A stretch of DNA of 64,000 nucleotides. Origin: Vibrio sp. UBA2441 (GTDB lineage Bacteria > Pseudomonadota > Gammaproteobacteria > Enterobacterales > Vibrionaceae). Positions 34,361 to 42,049 of the stretch are shown here, piece by piece. A model generated the notes under the pieces. It saw only the letters and a list, made by a program, of their open reading frames with translations, was not told the DNA's origin and did no database searches. The DNA is taken from assembly GCA_002342685.1 (NCBI GenBank), contig DDQN01000079.1:37994-101993 (forward strand), given 5' to 3'. Numbering within the stretch: position 1 is the first letter of the stretch; each line of letters begins with the position of its first letter. The position numbers were made by a program, and so were the translations under genes.

Positions 34361-35225
34361 TTTTTTGAAATTGACTCGGGGTGAGTCCTGAATGCTTTTT
34401 AAAGTATTTGACAAAATTGCTCGCATCTTCAAAGCCGAAATCGTATGCCATCTGCGAGGTGGTAGCATTACTGACAACAAGACGTCGTTTTATCTCGATA
34501 ATCGTATACGCGTCGATAAGTTGTTTAGCTGTGAGGTCGGTTGCGATCTTACACACCTGGTTTAGTGTTTTGTAGGTAGTATTTATCTGACTGGCGTACC
34601 AGTTAGCATCTCTTGTTTTTCGGTAATGAACAAACAGCAGGTTTAGAAACTGAGAAAGTCGAATACTCTGCTGTTTTGACAGTTTATCGTGGCGTGTTTC
34701 GGGTTTAAGGCGATGCAATATTAAAGACAATGAAGAGAATAGATACATTGTAATAAGGGGGTCAGATTGAGGGTGCGCCGTTTCGGTGGTGAGCTCATTG
34801 ATAAGGGTATTACAACGAGTATTGGTCGCCTTATCCAGCTGGATTAATGGAGTATGATGGTTATTCAGGTGGGTCGGCGTGTAATTTGGCAGGCGCATAT
34901 TAGTATGTACCTGATCTAAAAAAGCCTGAGTGAAAAGCAATATTTTCCCTTTAGGTTTTGACGAAAAATCAAAGGACTGTACCTGCTCTCGCTGAATGAA
35001 AATTAGGCTGCCAGGGGAAAACGCATACTTTTCGAAATCGACCATATGCGAACCGCAGCCTTGTTCAATATAAATGAATGAGAAGAAACTGACTCGGTGG
35101 GCTTTTTCCGGTGAATTGCTGAGATTACGCGAATACAGTGATTCAAGTTCGATAACTTCGAATTCAGATTGATCCGCTTTGTTGTGATTAAAATTAACTT
35201 CAGGGATCTGCATGTGTATTTCCAT
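34350..35225 (-). CDS. AraC-family transcriptional regulator (second of pair)
   Basis: About 290 residues: N-terminal cupin-like domain (FFSFIYIEQGCGSHMVDFEKYAFSPGSLIFIQREQVQSFDF) and C-terminal double HTH (NWYASQINTTYKTLNQVCKIATDLT; TTSQMAYDFGFEDASNFVKYFKKHSGLTPSQF). The layout matches the upstream neighbour at 35294-36163 but sequence identity between the two looks modest, so they are old paralogs. An alternative start is the ATG at 35213. Probable role: effector-dependent control of the dehalogenase operon or of the SnoaL gene downstream. Confidence 0.85.
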   Translation of the reverse strand: MEIHMQIPEVNFNHNKADQSEFEVIELESLYSRNLSNSPEKAHRVSFFSFIYIEQGCGSHMVDFEKYAFSPGSLIFIQREQVQSFDFSSKPKGKILLFTQAFLDQVHTNMRLPNYTPTHLNNHHTPLIQLDKATNTRCNTLINELTTETAHPQSDPLITMYLFSSLSLILHRLKPETRHDKLSKQQSIRLSQFLNLLFVHYRKTRDANWYASQINTTYKTLNQVCKIATDLTAKQLIDAYTIIEIKRRLVVSNATTSQMAYDFGFEDASNFVKYFKKHSGLTPSQFQKRHL

Positions 35226-35293
35226 TCACGATGTTTGCCAAGTAGTGTAGTGATTGGTCATACAGAAGCAAGGGGCTGTCTCTTTATCTTTAA

Positions 35294-36163
35294 TTATTTT
35301 TTAAGTCCCATACGGCATAACTGACGAAAATCTTTAGGGCTAATTTCGGTGTGGCGTTTAAAAAACTTGGTCATATTCGTCGCTTCATTGAATCCCAATT
35401 GGCTGGAAATATCCGTAATTGAATGCTGACTAAACGCCAGTAAGCGTTTGGCTTCTAATAATACCCGTTCATCTATCAGTTCTTTAACGCTGTCACCTGA
35501 ATTATCTTTGGCTAATTTATCTACCTGCTTAATACTTTTACCTAGTGCCAAGGCGATGTCTGCCACTGAAGGACGATCTTGAAAATGCTGTTCTATATAT
35601 TGTTTAAGGCGATGAAATTCCGGGGTTGTCGTTTGATAAGGGTGTTCAACCTGCATTTGAAAATAGGGAACAATGGTTGTTAACATTACTGCTCGCGTCA
35701 GGTTTCGAACAATTTCAGCTTTAAACTCTGAGGCAGAATGCAGTTGGTGGATTAATGCGTCCAATAAAGAGACGGATGCCGGTTCAATATTAGGGATGCA
35801 ATTAATATGGGCCAACGCCGTGATCATGACATCAAAATAAGGGTCTTTCTTACTATTCGATAGCATCGTACAGTTAAACGGCAATACATACCCTTCGATA
35901 GTGCGCTCTTTCGCAAAACTGTGAATTTGATTTTTGCCTAAGGTTAGTAAAGTGCCTTTTCGAACCACATATCTTTTATGATCGACATGATGCATGCCTT
36001 CTCCATCAGTAATATAGATGAGAGCACTGAAGTTGAGTCTGTGCGGTCGTGATACATGCTCAACGCCTCTAATGTCATAGAGTTCAGATATTTTATAAAT
36101 ATCCTGATTTACTACGGATTCCGGAGAGTTAAACCTTTCTACGGGAATACACTTGTCGTTCAT
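35294..36163 (-). CDS. AraC-family transcriptional regulator in rdh operon
   Basis: 289 residues with a cupin-like sensor part (RLNFSALIYITDGEGMHHVDHKRYVVRKGTLLTLGKNQIHSFA) and an AraC DNA-binding part (RPSVADIALALGKSIKQVDKLAKDNSGDSVKEL; SITDISSQLGFNEATNMTKFFKRHTEISPKDFRQL). It begins 31 bases after the small membrane protein gene of the dehalogenase operon and is probably co-transcribed with it. Known rdh regulators are mostly CRP/FNR (CprK), MarR or two-component types, so AraC control would be unusual. The effector could be a halogenated aromatic. Confidence 0.85.
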   Translation of the reverse strand: MNDKCIPVERFNSPESVVNQDIYKISELYDIRGVEHVSRPHRLNFSALIYITDGEGMHHVDHKRYVVRKGTLLTLGKNQIHSFAKERTIEGYVLPFNCTMLSNSKKDPYFDVMITALAHINCIPNIEPASVSLLDALIHQLHSASEFKAEIVRNLTRAVMLTTIVPYFQMQVEHPYQTTTPEFHRLKQYIEQHFQDRPSVADIALALGKSIKQVDKLAKDNSGDSVKELIDERVLLEAKRLLAFSQHSITDISSQLGFNEATNMTKFFKRHTEISPKDFRQLCRMGLKK

Positions 36164-36194
36164 AATTTACCCGGTTATTGCGTTGTGTATTGAA

Positions 36195-36413
36195 TCAGTA
36201 TCTTTCACTCGCCATATCTTCAGCCAACTGTTTGAAATCCAGTTGTGGCAGCGTTTGGACAGTTTCCCTTGCGGGTTTTTCCTGAAGGCTGATACTGTGT
36301 ATGGCTCTGTTATCAGCCTGTCTGGATAAAAGTGGAATAAGACTAATGCTCAGTTGTAATAGGATCAGGACACAGGCTAAGCATACAAATACCAATGAAA
36401 GGCGCTTTCTCAT
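36195..36413 (-). CDS. Small single-pass membrane protein in rdh operon
   Basis: 72 residues: a positively charged start (MRKR), one hydrophobic helix (LSLVFVCLACVLILLQLSISLIPLL) and a polar tail ending DFKQLAEDMASERY that would face the periplasm. It starts one base after the rdhC-like stop, with GAAGGACG as ribosome site, so it is translated with that gene. I do not recognise a family. Position suggests a subunit or assembly factor of the membrane electron-transfer module. Confidence 0.62.
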   Translation of the reverse strand: MRKRLSLVFVCLACVLILLQLSISLIPLLSRQADNRAIHSISLQEKPARETVQTLPQLDFKQLAEDMASERY

Positions 36414-36414
36414 A

Positions 36415-37641
36415 TCATCGTCCTTCTGTTTTTCGAATGTTTTGCCGTTTGTTAGTTGATTGCTGTTTATTAGTTAATTGCCGCTTTGTCTGTTTTAGCC
36501 AGCTTTTATTAAAAACGATAAAGTCTGTCATTGCGTTGACTGGACACAAACTTTGGCACCAGGGACGACGAACCACCAATGATGTCAGTAGGATCAGAAT
36601 GGTCAAGACGAACAGATAAATGCCCCCTATCATGCCAAACGCGATACCAAACGGTTCGTAAACAAAAGAGGCAGGGTTGCGGAAATAAGCACCCATACAT
36701 AGGGTTATCAATAGCAGAAAGCGTGGAAACCAAATAAAAAACGGGTAGCGTACGGGGGAAGATTTAGCGTTTCCTATTGTTGCTAAACACTGTTGAACGG
36801 CACCGAACGGGCATAGGCTTTGGCAATATATGTTGCGGTTGTAATACAAGATGTAGCCCATGCTTAATGCGAGCAGTATAAAAGGAGAATAGCTGGCGAC
36901 GCCGGTAATCCAGGTAGCGCTGATAAATCCACCGATGGTAGAAACGGTATACAAAGATGCGGAGTAGAATCCAAACAGCAGTGTGGACAAACACAGTAAC
37001 GCAGAATTCAACTTTGCTTTATATTTTGTTTTGCTGCGACTTAGTCCAACGGCAGCTATGAAAAATATTACTGCGGTAATATCCAGCCACTTAAACCGCT
37101 GCCAGATTGATGGGACTTTAACCAGTTCATAACCGTACAATAGGTTGCGAACCGGATCGGCTGCCTTGTTCACTGCCTGAATATAAGCGTTGGACGTTAA
37201 GGTCGCTCCTGTCACACCATCATGGGAAAAAGCAGTGGATGCACTTTGACCAAGTAATGCCTGTGGAAGTTTCTCTTCCACCACTTTAGCAAAGTAGGGG
37301 GCCGTTTCCTTTGAGGAGAGAAGATGTATCGCATTTAGCGTGCCATCGGGTAAGAGTTCCACGGCGACCTGTAATTCTCCGCCATAACCCACACCGTAGC
37401 CTAAGCTCAGCCATTTTTTTGTGGTGATTTGACTGTTCTGATGCTTCGCAATTTTAAACAGTACAGGAGACTCTTGGATAATCGTTTCCTGCTTGGACAG
37501 CACATTGTGCAAAAGCTGTGTCTGAGAGGTATTCGTTTGTAGTCCACCTAAATACCAGCAAACAATCAGTATGAGCACTGACGCTATACTGGCCGCTTTT
37601 TCCAGCTGCTTATTGTTCTTGAATGTTTGTTTCATCGTCAT
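36415..37641 (-). CDS. rdhC: RdhC/NosR-like membrane flavoprotein with polyferredoxin motifs
   Basis: 408 residues. N-terminal membrane helix (residues ~16-32), then a periplasmic FMN-binding domain with DGVTGATLTS (residues 141-150) whose Thr147 is the predicted flavinylation site. Five or six further membrane helices follow, with two CxxxCP motifs (CQSLCPFGAVQQC and CQSLCPVNAM) of the NosR/YccM type. This is the architecture of RdhC/NosR-like quinol-to-periplasm electron-transfer proteins. The C-terminal tail holds an 18-base tandem repeat (36448-36483) giving a Gln/Lys/Asn-rich end. Two adjacent ATGs (37641, 37635) are possible starts and neither has a strong ribosome site. It would deliver electrons to the dehalogenase. 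Confidence 0.8.
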   Translation of the reverse strand: MTMKQTFKNNKQLEKAASIASVLILIVCWYLGGLQTNTSQTQLLHNVLSKQETIIQESPVLFKIAKHQNSQITTKKWLSLGYGVGYGGELQVAVELLPDGTLNAIHLLSSKETAPYFAKVVEEKLPQALLGQSASTAFSHDGVTGATLTSNAYIQAVNKAADPVRNLLYGYELVKVPSIWQRFKWLDITAVIFFIAAVGLSRSKTKYKAKLNSALLCLSTLLFGFYSASLYTVSTIGGFISATWITGVASYSPFILLALSMGYILYYNRNIYCQSLCPFGAVQQCLATIGNAKSSPVRYPFFIWFPRFLLLITLCMGAYFRNPASFVYEPFGIAFGMIGGIYLFVLTILILLTSLVVRRPWCQSLCPVNAMTDFIVFNKSWLKQTKRQLTNKQQSTNKRQNIRKTEGR

Positions 37642-37651
37642 ATATATTATT

Positions 37652-37681
37652 AGCCACGAATGTTGATAATCATCCGTGGCT
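37652..37681 (-). promoter_or_regulatory. Intergenic hairpin between rdhB and rdhC
   Basis: 11-bp stem with one G-T pair (AGCCACGGATG and CATTCGTGGCT on the minus strand) and an 8-base loop in the 76-base gap. No T run follows. It could be a processing or stability element that sets the ratio of rdhAB to rdhC product. Confidence 0.5.
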
Positions 37682-37717
37682 TGTACCTCTAAGCAAAATA
37701 CACTCAGCGACGCCTGG

Positions 37718-38029
37718 TCAGCCTGCTGTATCAGGTTTTAGCGCAATTAGAATGCGCAGTAATACAGCGCCAGCGATGACAATGCCGGTGCCGAGAAAAC
37801 CCAGTAAGTACCATCCTGCTAGCCCTTCATTTTCACCAAGTAAAGTAAACGAGCCGGCAATGGTTAATAAAAGTGATATCCACCAACTTCCTACTAAGGA
37901 CCACTTCCACCAGTTCATCCCAAGTTGAAAATGCTTGGCCCATTGATTTGCACCTGCAAATACTAAGACTTGCAATGCACCTAACGCCATCCAAAAAAGT
38001 GGATCAAGTACTGTTGATTGTGGAAACAT
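37718..38029 (-). CDS. rdhB: Reductive dehalogenase membrane anchor
   Basis: 103 residues with three hydrophobic helices (DPLFWMALGALQVLVFAGANQWA, WWKWSLVGSWWISLLLTIAGSFTLLGENE, AGWYLLGFLGTGIVIAGAVLLRILIAL). Size, helix count and tight linkage to rdhA match RdhB (PceB/CprB) anchors, which hold the catalytic subunit on the periplasmic face. Its ATG overlaps the rdhA stop by one base (TAATG), with GGGAGGGC as ribosome site. Sequence conservation in this family is low, so the call rests on context and topology. Confidence 0.82.
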   Translation of the reverse strand: MFPQSTVLDPLFWMALGALQVLVFAGANQWAKHFQLGMNWWKWSLVGSWWISLLLTIAGSFTLLGENEGLAGWYLLGFLGTGIVIAGAVLLRILIALKPDTAG

Positions 38030-39543
38030 TAAAAGCCCTCCCAGTTACCATCGTAATCCCATGTTTGTTCTACTTTTAAGTAGTTTTCACTGCGCAACCA
38101 TTCTGGCGGCTGGTGGTAACCTGCAAAACGTCCTCCATTCCATTCACCGTGGTAGGCTTCGGCCTCCGGGTAATAGAAGAAATTGTGTTGCATGGCCAAC
38201 AGCGCTTTACGTGTTAACCCTGTAGGATCTCGTGGATCAGTCTCTTTTACTAATGCATGAATCCAGTTGTTTTTTCGGGTATATGGGCACACTGCGATGC
38301 ACACCCGACAGCCCATTGCGGTTTCGGTAGGACCCTGACGCCACATCGTCCAGCAACTGTCTTGATTAAAGGCAAATTTTCGATAGCCCCTTACAACGGC
38401 GTCCGGTTTGTCGGCTTTGCTGATAGAACCGCTGGGGCATGAATCAGCGCAAATTTTGCATTCTTCGCAAAAATGCTTGACCTGAGTGTCAATGGGTTTA
38501 TCGGCTTCTAAATCCAAATCAGTGATTACGGCGGCTAAACGAACGTTGGGCCCCAGCTCAGGTGTTAGTAGTATCCCGTTTCGAGCGGCTTCTCCCATTC
38601 CCGCTTGAATAGCCAGTGGAGGCACAATGATTTCATAGTCGGAGCCCGGCCATTGAGGGCGCGCTGCGTACCCCAGCTCTCCAAGATAAGCGGCAAGAAG
38701 GCCAGCCGCATTTTTCGCTCGGAAATAGCCATCATATGATGTCGAATACCCGATGGCCGCGTAAAGGGGATCCCAGTTCATTGGAGTGCCAAAAATAATG
38801 ACATTCTTCCAGTGTTTGGGAATGCTTTCATCCCAATCGGGCATACCTCGCATGGTATTTTTAAACACAAAACTGGGATCGAGTTTGGTTATGCCAACCA
38901 CACTCATTCCAAATTTAAATGCCATCTTCTTGATCAGGTCAGACGCATGTTTTGGTGACTTAAATGGTTGTTTTTCACGTTTTACCCACTGAAAGTCGAC
39001 CTCATTTGGGTGCCCTTGCGGTTTAGGTGGAAAATTATTATATAGTCCGCGCATATAGGCCGCAGAATATGCCCAGCCAAGCGCAAATCGATCCCGGTAC
39101 TGTTCTATATTTTGGTCGTGTTTTGCTTTTTCGGTAAAGGACTGAAGCATGTCATCCCAGCGTTCGGGGTAACGAGAGTAGTATTCTCTTACTCGTGCAT
39201 TGGGAATTTCTCTCCAGTCCTGAGTGGGTTGCCAGCCTTTTTCCAATTCCTTGGCCATCGCACCTACGCGATGAAAGAGAAAGTCGTTCCACTCTGGGCG
39301 TTCTATATCTCCTGCAACTTCGAGTGTAGGGGCGACATCCACCCGAAAAGGCTCACGATTAAAGAACATGTCTTTTCCCGCCTCAGTACGACCATAGCCG
39401 ACGTTAGCGTCCGGGTCGCGGCCCAATACAAAACCAGCTCCTGCGGCGGCGCCGACACTGACTGAAGCGGCAGTGATTCCGCCTAACTTCAAGAAATCCC
39501 GGCGCGAAGTGCTCTGTAGTTCCTGATGATTATTCTGTTCCAC
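38029..39543 (-). CDS. rdhA: Reductive dehalogenase catalytic subunit
   Basis: 504 residues. A twin-arginine signal (SRRDFLK at residues 13-19 followed by GGITAASVSVGAAAGAGFVLG) sends the folded protein to the periplasm. The central region has the cobalamin-binding RdhA pattern (GYSTSYDGYFRAKNAAGLLAAYLGELGYAARPQWPGSD, GILLTPELGPNVRLAAVITDL). Two [4Fe-4S] motifs follow: Cys359/362/365/369 (CxxCxxCxxxCP) and Cys397/412/415/419 (C-x14-CxxCxxxCP). This is the complete respiratory-type RdhA layout. The GTG start is preceded by AGGAGC. Substrate unknown; halogenated marine phenolics are likely candidates. A corrinoid must be made or imported elsewhere. Confidence 0.93.
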   Translation of the reverse strand: MEQNNHQELQSTSRRDFLKLGGITAASVSVGAAAGAGFVLGRDPDANVGYGRTEAGKDMFFNREPFRVDVAPTLEVAGDIERPEWNDFLFHRVGAMAKELEKGWQPTQDWREIPNARVREYYSRYPERWDDMLQSFTEKAKHDQNIEQYRDRFALGWAYSAAYMRGLYNNFPPKPQGHPNEVDFQWVKREKQPFKSPKHASDLIKKMAFKFGMSVVGITKLDPSFVFKNTMRGMPDWDESIPKHWKNVIIFGTPMNWDPLYAAIGYSTSYDGYFRAKNAAGLLAAYLGELGYAARPQWPGSDYEIIVPPLAIQAGMGEAARNGILLTPELGPNVRLAAVITDLDLEADKPIDTQVKHFCEECKICADSCPSGSISKADKPDAVVRGYRKFAFNQDSCWTMWRQGPTETAMGCRVCIAVCPYTRKNNWIHALVKETDPRDPTGLTRKALLAMQHNFFYYPEAEAYHGEWNGGRFAGYHQPPEWLRSENYLKVEQTWDYDGNWEGF

Positions 39544-39558
39544 ATCTGCTCCTGATTA

Positions 39559-40668
39559 TTAATCTAATTCAACAATATCGACACTCAGGTTTTTCCGTAT
39601 TTCATTGAGTTGTTCGCGATAGGTAATTTTGTAGTGCGTTGCTAACCTGTTCAGTGCAACCATAATGGTTTGTGCGTCTGCCCACTGCTGTGTTTGGAAG
39701 TAACATAGAAATAGTTGTTCTAATAACCACTCGTCATGAGGTTCAAAAACCAGCAGTTGTTTTAGATCTGACTCTAGTTCCCCGTGGCGCTTAAGTCTGG
39801 CTTTTGCTCTCGTACGCATGCCGAGTACATCAAATGAGGAAGGGTGCCGGTTTAGGTAGCAGCTTAGGGCTTCGATGGCTTCTTCGAAACGCTCCTGTTG
39901 ATAAGCCAGTATTCCGGCGAGTCTAACTAACTCCATTGACGTCACTGTGTTGTCAAATGCGGCATTAATCCATTGCTCTGCACGGCTGGTATTACCCAAT
40001 GCCAGATAGCTACTGATTGCAGTGATGTAGTTTGATGGCAGCTGATTGTCTTGTTTAAATGCCATTTCGGCGTAGTCGCTCGCCAAAGCGAATTCGCCTT
40101 GTTGGTAATGAAGACCCGATAAATTCTGATAACCGCCAACAAAATCAGGCGCGACTTCTATGCAGTTTTTAAAACACTCAATTGCGCGTTGTACGTTGTC
40201 GGTATAGATATAATTAAACCCAAGATGACAATGAAGCATGGGCTCTGATGGGGTGATGATAAGCGCGTCTTCGAACATGCTTTTTGCGTGTTCGTACTCT
40301 CCTAACTGCTGATAGACTAAACCGCACTTGGTTTTAAACTGTGCTTTTGGAAACACGGTTTTGTGGTGATTGATCGTTGCCATCGATAACTGACAAAGTT
40401 GCGCTGCCATTAGTGTTTCAAATACAAAGTTGAGTTGGGTTAAAGATAGGGAGATGTTTTGAAATTCTTGGCTCAGCACCAGGGTAAAGGCTTCATGCTC
40501 TAGCCAGTCGATTTGCTCTTTATTACTCATTTTATCTTGCATTAAAAACTGGGCACTTAAGAACATAAGTTTGTCAGTAAGTTGCTCCTGCATTGTCTGT
40601 TCTGGTGGCAGGCTCTCTACCTTGCTAGTGAGGTATCTATAGAGTTCTAGCCATTTACTGTTGATCAT
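39559..40668 (-). CDS. TPR-repeat protein at head of rdh operon
   Basis: 369 residues, no signal peptide or membrane helix, built from about seven tetratricopeptide-like helical pairs (KCGLVYQQLGEYEHAKSMFEDALIITPSEP; CHLGFNYIYTDNVQRAIECFKNCIEVAPDF; NLSGLHYQQGEFALASDYAEMAFKQD; LAGILAYQQERFEEAIEALSCYLNRHPSS). It is therefore a cytoplasmic scaffold or chaperone-like protein. It ends 15 bases before rdhA and is the first gene of the operon. Known rdh operons may carry a trigger-factor-like RdhT; a TPR protein in this place suggests a different maturation helper, for example for Tat export or cofactor loading. Inference only. Confidence 0.75.
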   Translation of the reverse strand: MINSKWLELYRYLTSKVESLPPEQTMQEQLTDKLMFLSAQFLMQDKMSNKEQIDWLEHEAFTLVLSQEFQNISLSLTQLNFVFETLMAAQLCQLSMATINHHKTVFPKAQFKTKCGLVYQQLGEYEHAKSMFEDALIITPSEPMLHCHLGFNYIYTDNVQRAIECFKNCIEVAPDFVGGYQNLSGLHYQQGEFALASDYAEMAFKQDNQLPSNYITAISSYLALGNTSRAEQWINAAFDNTVTSMELVRLAGILAYQQERFEEAIEALSCYLNRHPSSFDVLGMRTRAKARLKRHGELESDLKQLLVFEPHDEWLLEQLFLCYFQTQQWADAQTIMVALNRLATHYKITYREQLNEIRKNLSVDIVELD

Positions 40669-40776
40669 CGTTAGCCTCGTACTGAAATTTCAAGGCTGAT
40701 TTTTCAGTATTAACTCAATGGTCAAAAGGTATAAAAATGCCCAAAATTGATACAAATACTCCCTTCGATATTAAAA

Positions 40777-40790
40777 ATGATTTTGATCAA
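40777..40790 (-). promoter_or_regulatory. FNR/CprK-type box upstream of rdh operon
   Basis: ATGAT-TTTG-ATCAA (minus strand TTGAT-CAAA-ATCAT), nine of ten matches to the FNR consensus TTGAT-N4-ATCAA. It lies about 110 bases upstream of the TPR start codon, a possible activator position if the 5' leader is near 65-70 bases. It would place the dehalogenase under low-oxygen control. Confidence 0.5.
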
Positions 40791-41038
40791 ATCGGGCAGC
40801 GCTATTGCTCATAGAAAGAGGACTTTACGTGCCCTTCTTTGTATTAAGCCTGCTTTTCTAAGTCTGACATCCTTAAGCAGTTTAGTATAGAAAAGCACAT
40901 TTCCTGCCCGTGACATTCGTTGTCATCATTACACTTTTGTGACGGATAAAAAGTATTCCGATGTTCACTGTGATTTTATTTTTCCCTTTAATTTCAATGA
41001 GTAGTGCGTACTTGTTTACTTATTAGATTAAAATATCA

Positions 41039-41095
41039 CTGTCACAGAGTATTCAATTTTGTGAAACACAACTGTCATATAGAAATTCTAAAGTT
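41039..41095 (+). promoter_or_regulatory. Possible Pho box before pstS
   Basis: CTGTCAC at 41039-41045 and CTGTCAT at 41072-41078, each followed by four AT-rich bases as in PhoB boxes, but the second heptamer of each box is poorly conserved. Located 67-106 bases before the pstS start, where PhoB activation is expected. Confidence 0.4.
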
Positions 41096-41144
41096 ATCCC
41101 GTCAAGTAAACATAGTCGGCAATAAAGCCATAAAGGATATTGAA

Positions 41145-41966
41145 ATGAAAAAGACAGTAATCGGTGCGATCGCTCTTCTTGGAGCATTAACAGTAACTCC
41201 TGTTACAGCGAAAGAAACAATTTCAGCTGTAGGTTCTTCAAGTGTTACTCCGCTGATGGAAGTTTTTGCAGAAACCTATATGAAGACAAATAGCGATGTA
41301 TTCATCGAAGTTCAGGGACCTGGTTCATCAGCTGGTGTTAAAGCAGCTAAGAATGGTTCTGCGGATTTAGGTATGTCATCACGTAACCTTAAAGCTTCAG
41401 AAGAAGAAGCGACGCTTAAGAAAGAAGTGATTGCACGTGACGGTATCGCCGTTGTCGTTAACCCAAAAAATACACTTAAAGCACTTACTGCAGAGCAAGT
41501 AACTGCAATATATAAAGGTGAAATCACTAACTGGAAAGATGTTGGTGGAGAAGACAAACCAATCGTTGCTATCACTCGTGATACGGCATCGGGTACTCGT
41601 GGTGCTTTTGAAGATATCATGAAACTTAAGAAGAAGATCTCTGGTAAGAAAGTGTCGGCTATCTCACCACGTGCACAAGTAGCAAGCGGTAATGGCGCAC
41701 TTAAAACAAACGTCGCCTCAAACCCATACGCTATAGGCTATATCTCTTTGGGTACAGTGGACTCATCTGTTCAGGCGCTTTCTGTTGATGGTACTTCTGC
41801 GACCGTTGCTAACGTTAAAAATGGTAGCTATAAAGTAGCTCGACCTTTCCTAGTGCTTTACAAAGAAGGTAAACCTTCTGCTAAAACACAAAAATTCCTT
41901 GATTGGATGTTAACTAAAGACGCTCAGGCACTTGTAGCTAAGAAAGGTTACATCTCAGTTAACTAA
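41145..41966 (+). CDS. pstS: Phosphate ABC transporter, periplasmic binding protein
   Basis: 273-residue exported phosphate-binding protein with signal peptide MKKTVIGAIALLGALTVTPVTA. The mature part shows ETISAVGSSSVTPLMEVFAETY, GPGSSAGVKAAKNGSADLGMSSR and TRDTASGTRGAFED, which contain the Ser, Arg, Asp and Gly-rich loops that bind phosphate. Start at 41145 is supported by AAAGGAT. This is the short PstS type common in Vibrio, distinct from the ~340-residue E. coli form. It leads pstSCAB; no phoU or phoBR in view. Confidence 0.93.
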   Translation: MKKTVIGAIALLGALTVTPVTAKETISAVGSSSVTPLMEVFAETYMKTNSDVFIEVQGPGSSAGVKAAKNGSADLGMSSRNLKASEEEATLKKEVIARDGIAVVVNPKNTLKALTAEQVTAIYKGEITNWKDVGGEDKPIVAITRDTASGTRGAFEDIMKLKKKISGKKVSAISPRAQVASGNGALKTNVASNPYAIGYISLGTVDSSVQALSVDGTSATVANVKNGSYKVARPFLVLYKEGKPSAKTQKFLDWMLTKDAQALVAKKGYISVN

Positions 41967-41987
41967 TCAACATCAGATAAATTATTG

Positions 41988-42019
41988 CTCAGTCCGCCTA
42001 TTTAGGACTGAGCTTTTTG
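41988..42019 (+). terminator. Attenuating hairpin between pstS and pstC
   Basis: 9-bp arms GCTCAGTCC (41988-41996) and GGACTGAGC (42006-42014) followed by TTTTT. A partial terminator here would leave much more PstS message than pstCAB message, as expected for a binding-protein operon. Confidence 0.75.
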
Positions 42020-42049
42020 AGCATTACAATAACTAAACGTGAGTTTGTT

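Larger units (their letters stand above)
40669..41144. promoter_or_regulatory. Divergent intergenic region between TPR-rdh operon and pstS
   Basis: 476 bases without a gene. Holds an FNR-like box at 40777-40790 on the rdh side and several CTGTCA-type half sites on the pstS side (40921-40927, 41039-41045, 41072-41078). The rest is AT-rich with no further structure I can name. Confidence 0.5.

Noticed and set aside
34232..34480. 82-residue minus-strand frame at the end of the AraC gene
   Set aside because: It reads the degenerate heptamer repeat in another phase (SIAHNLSPIAYLITG type) and overlaps the AraC gene.
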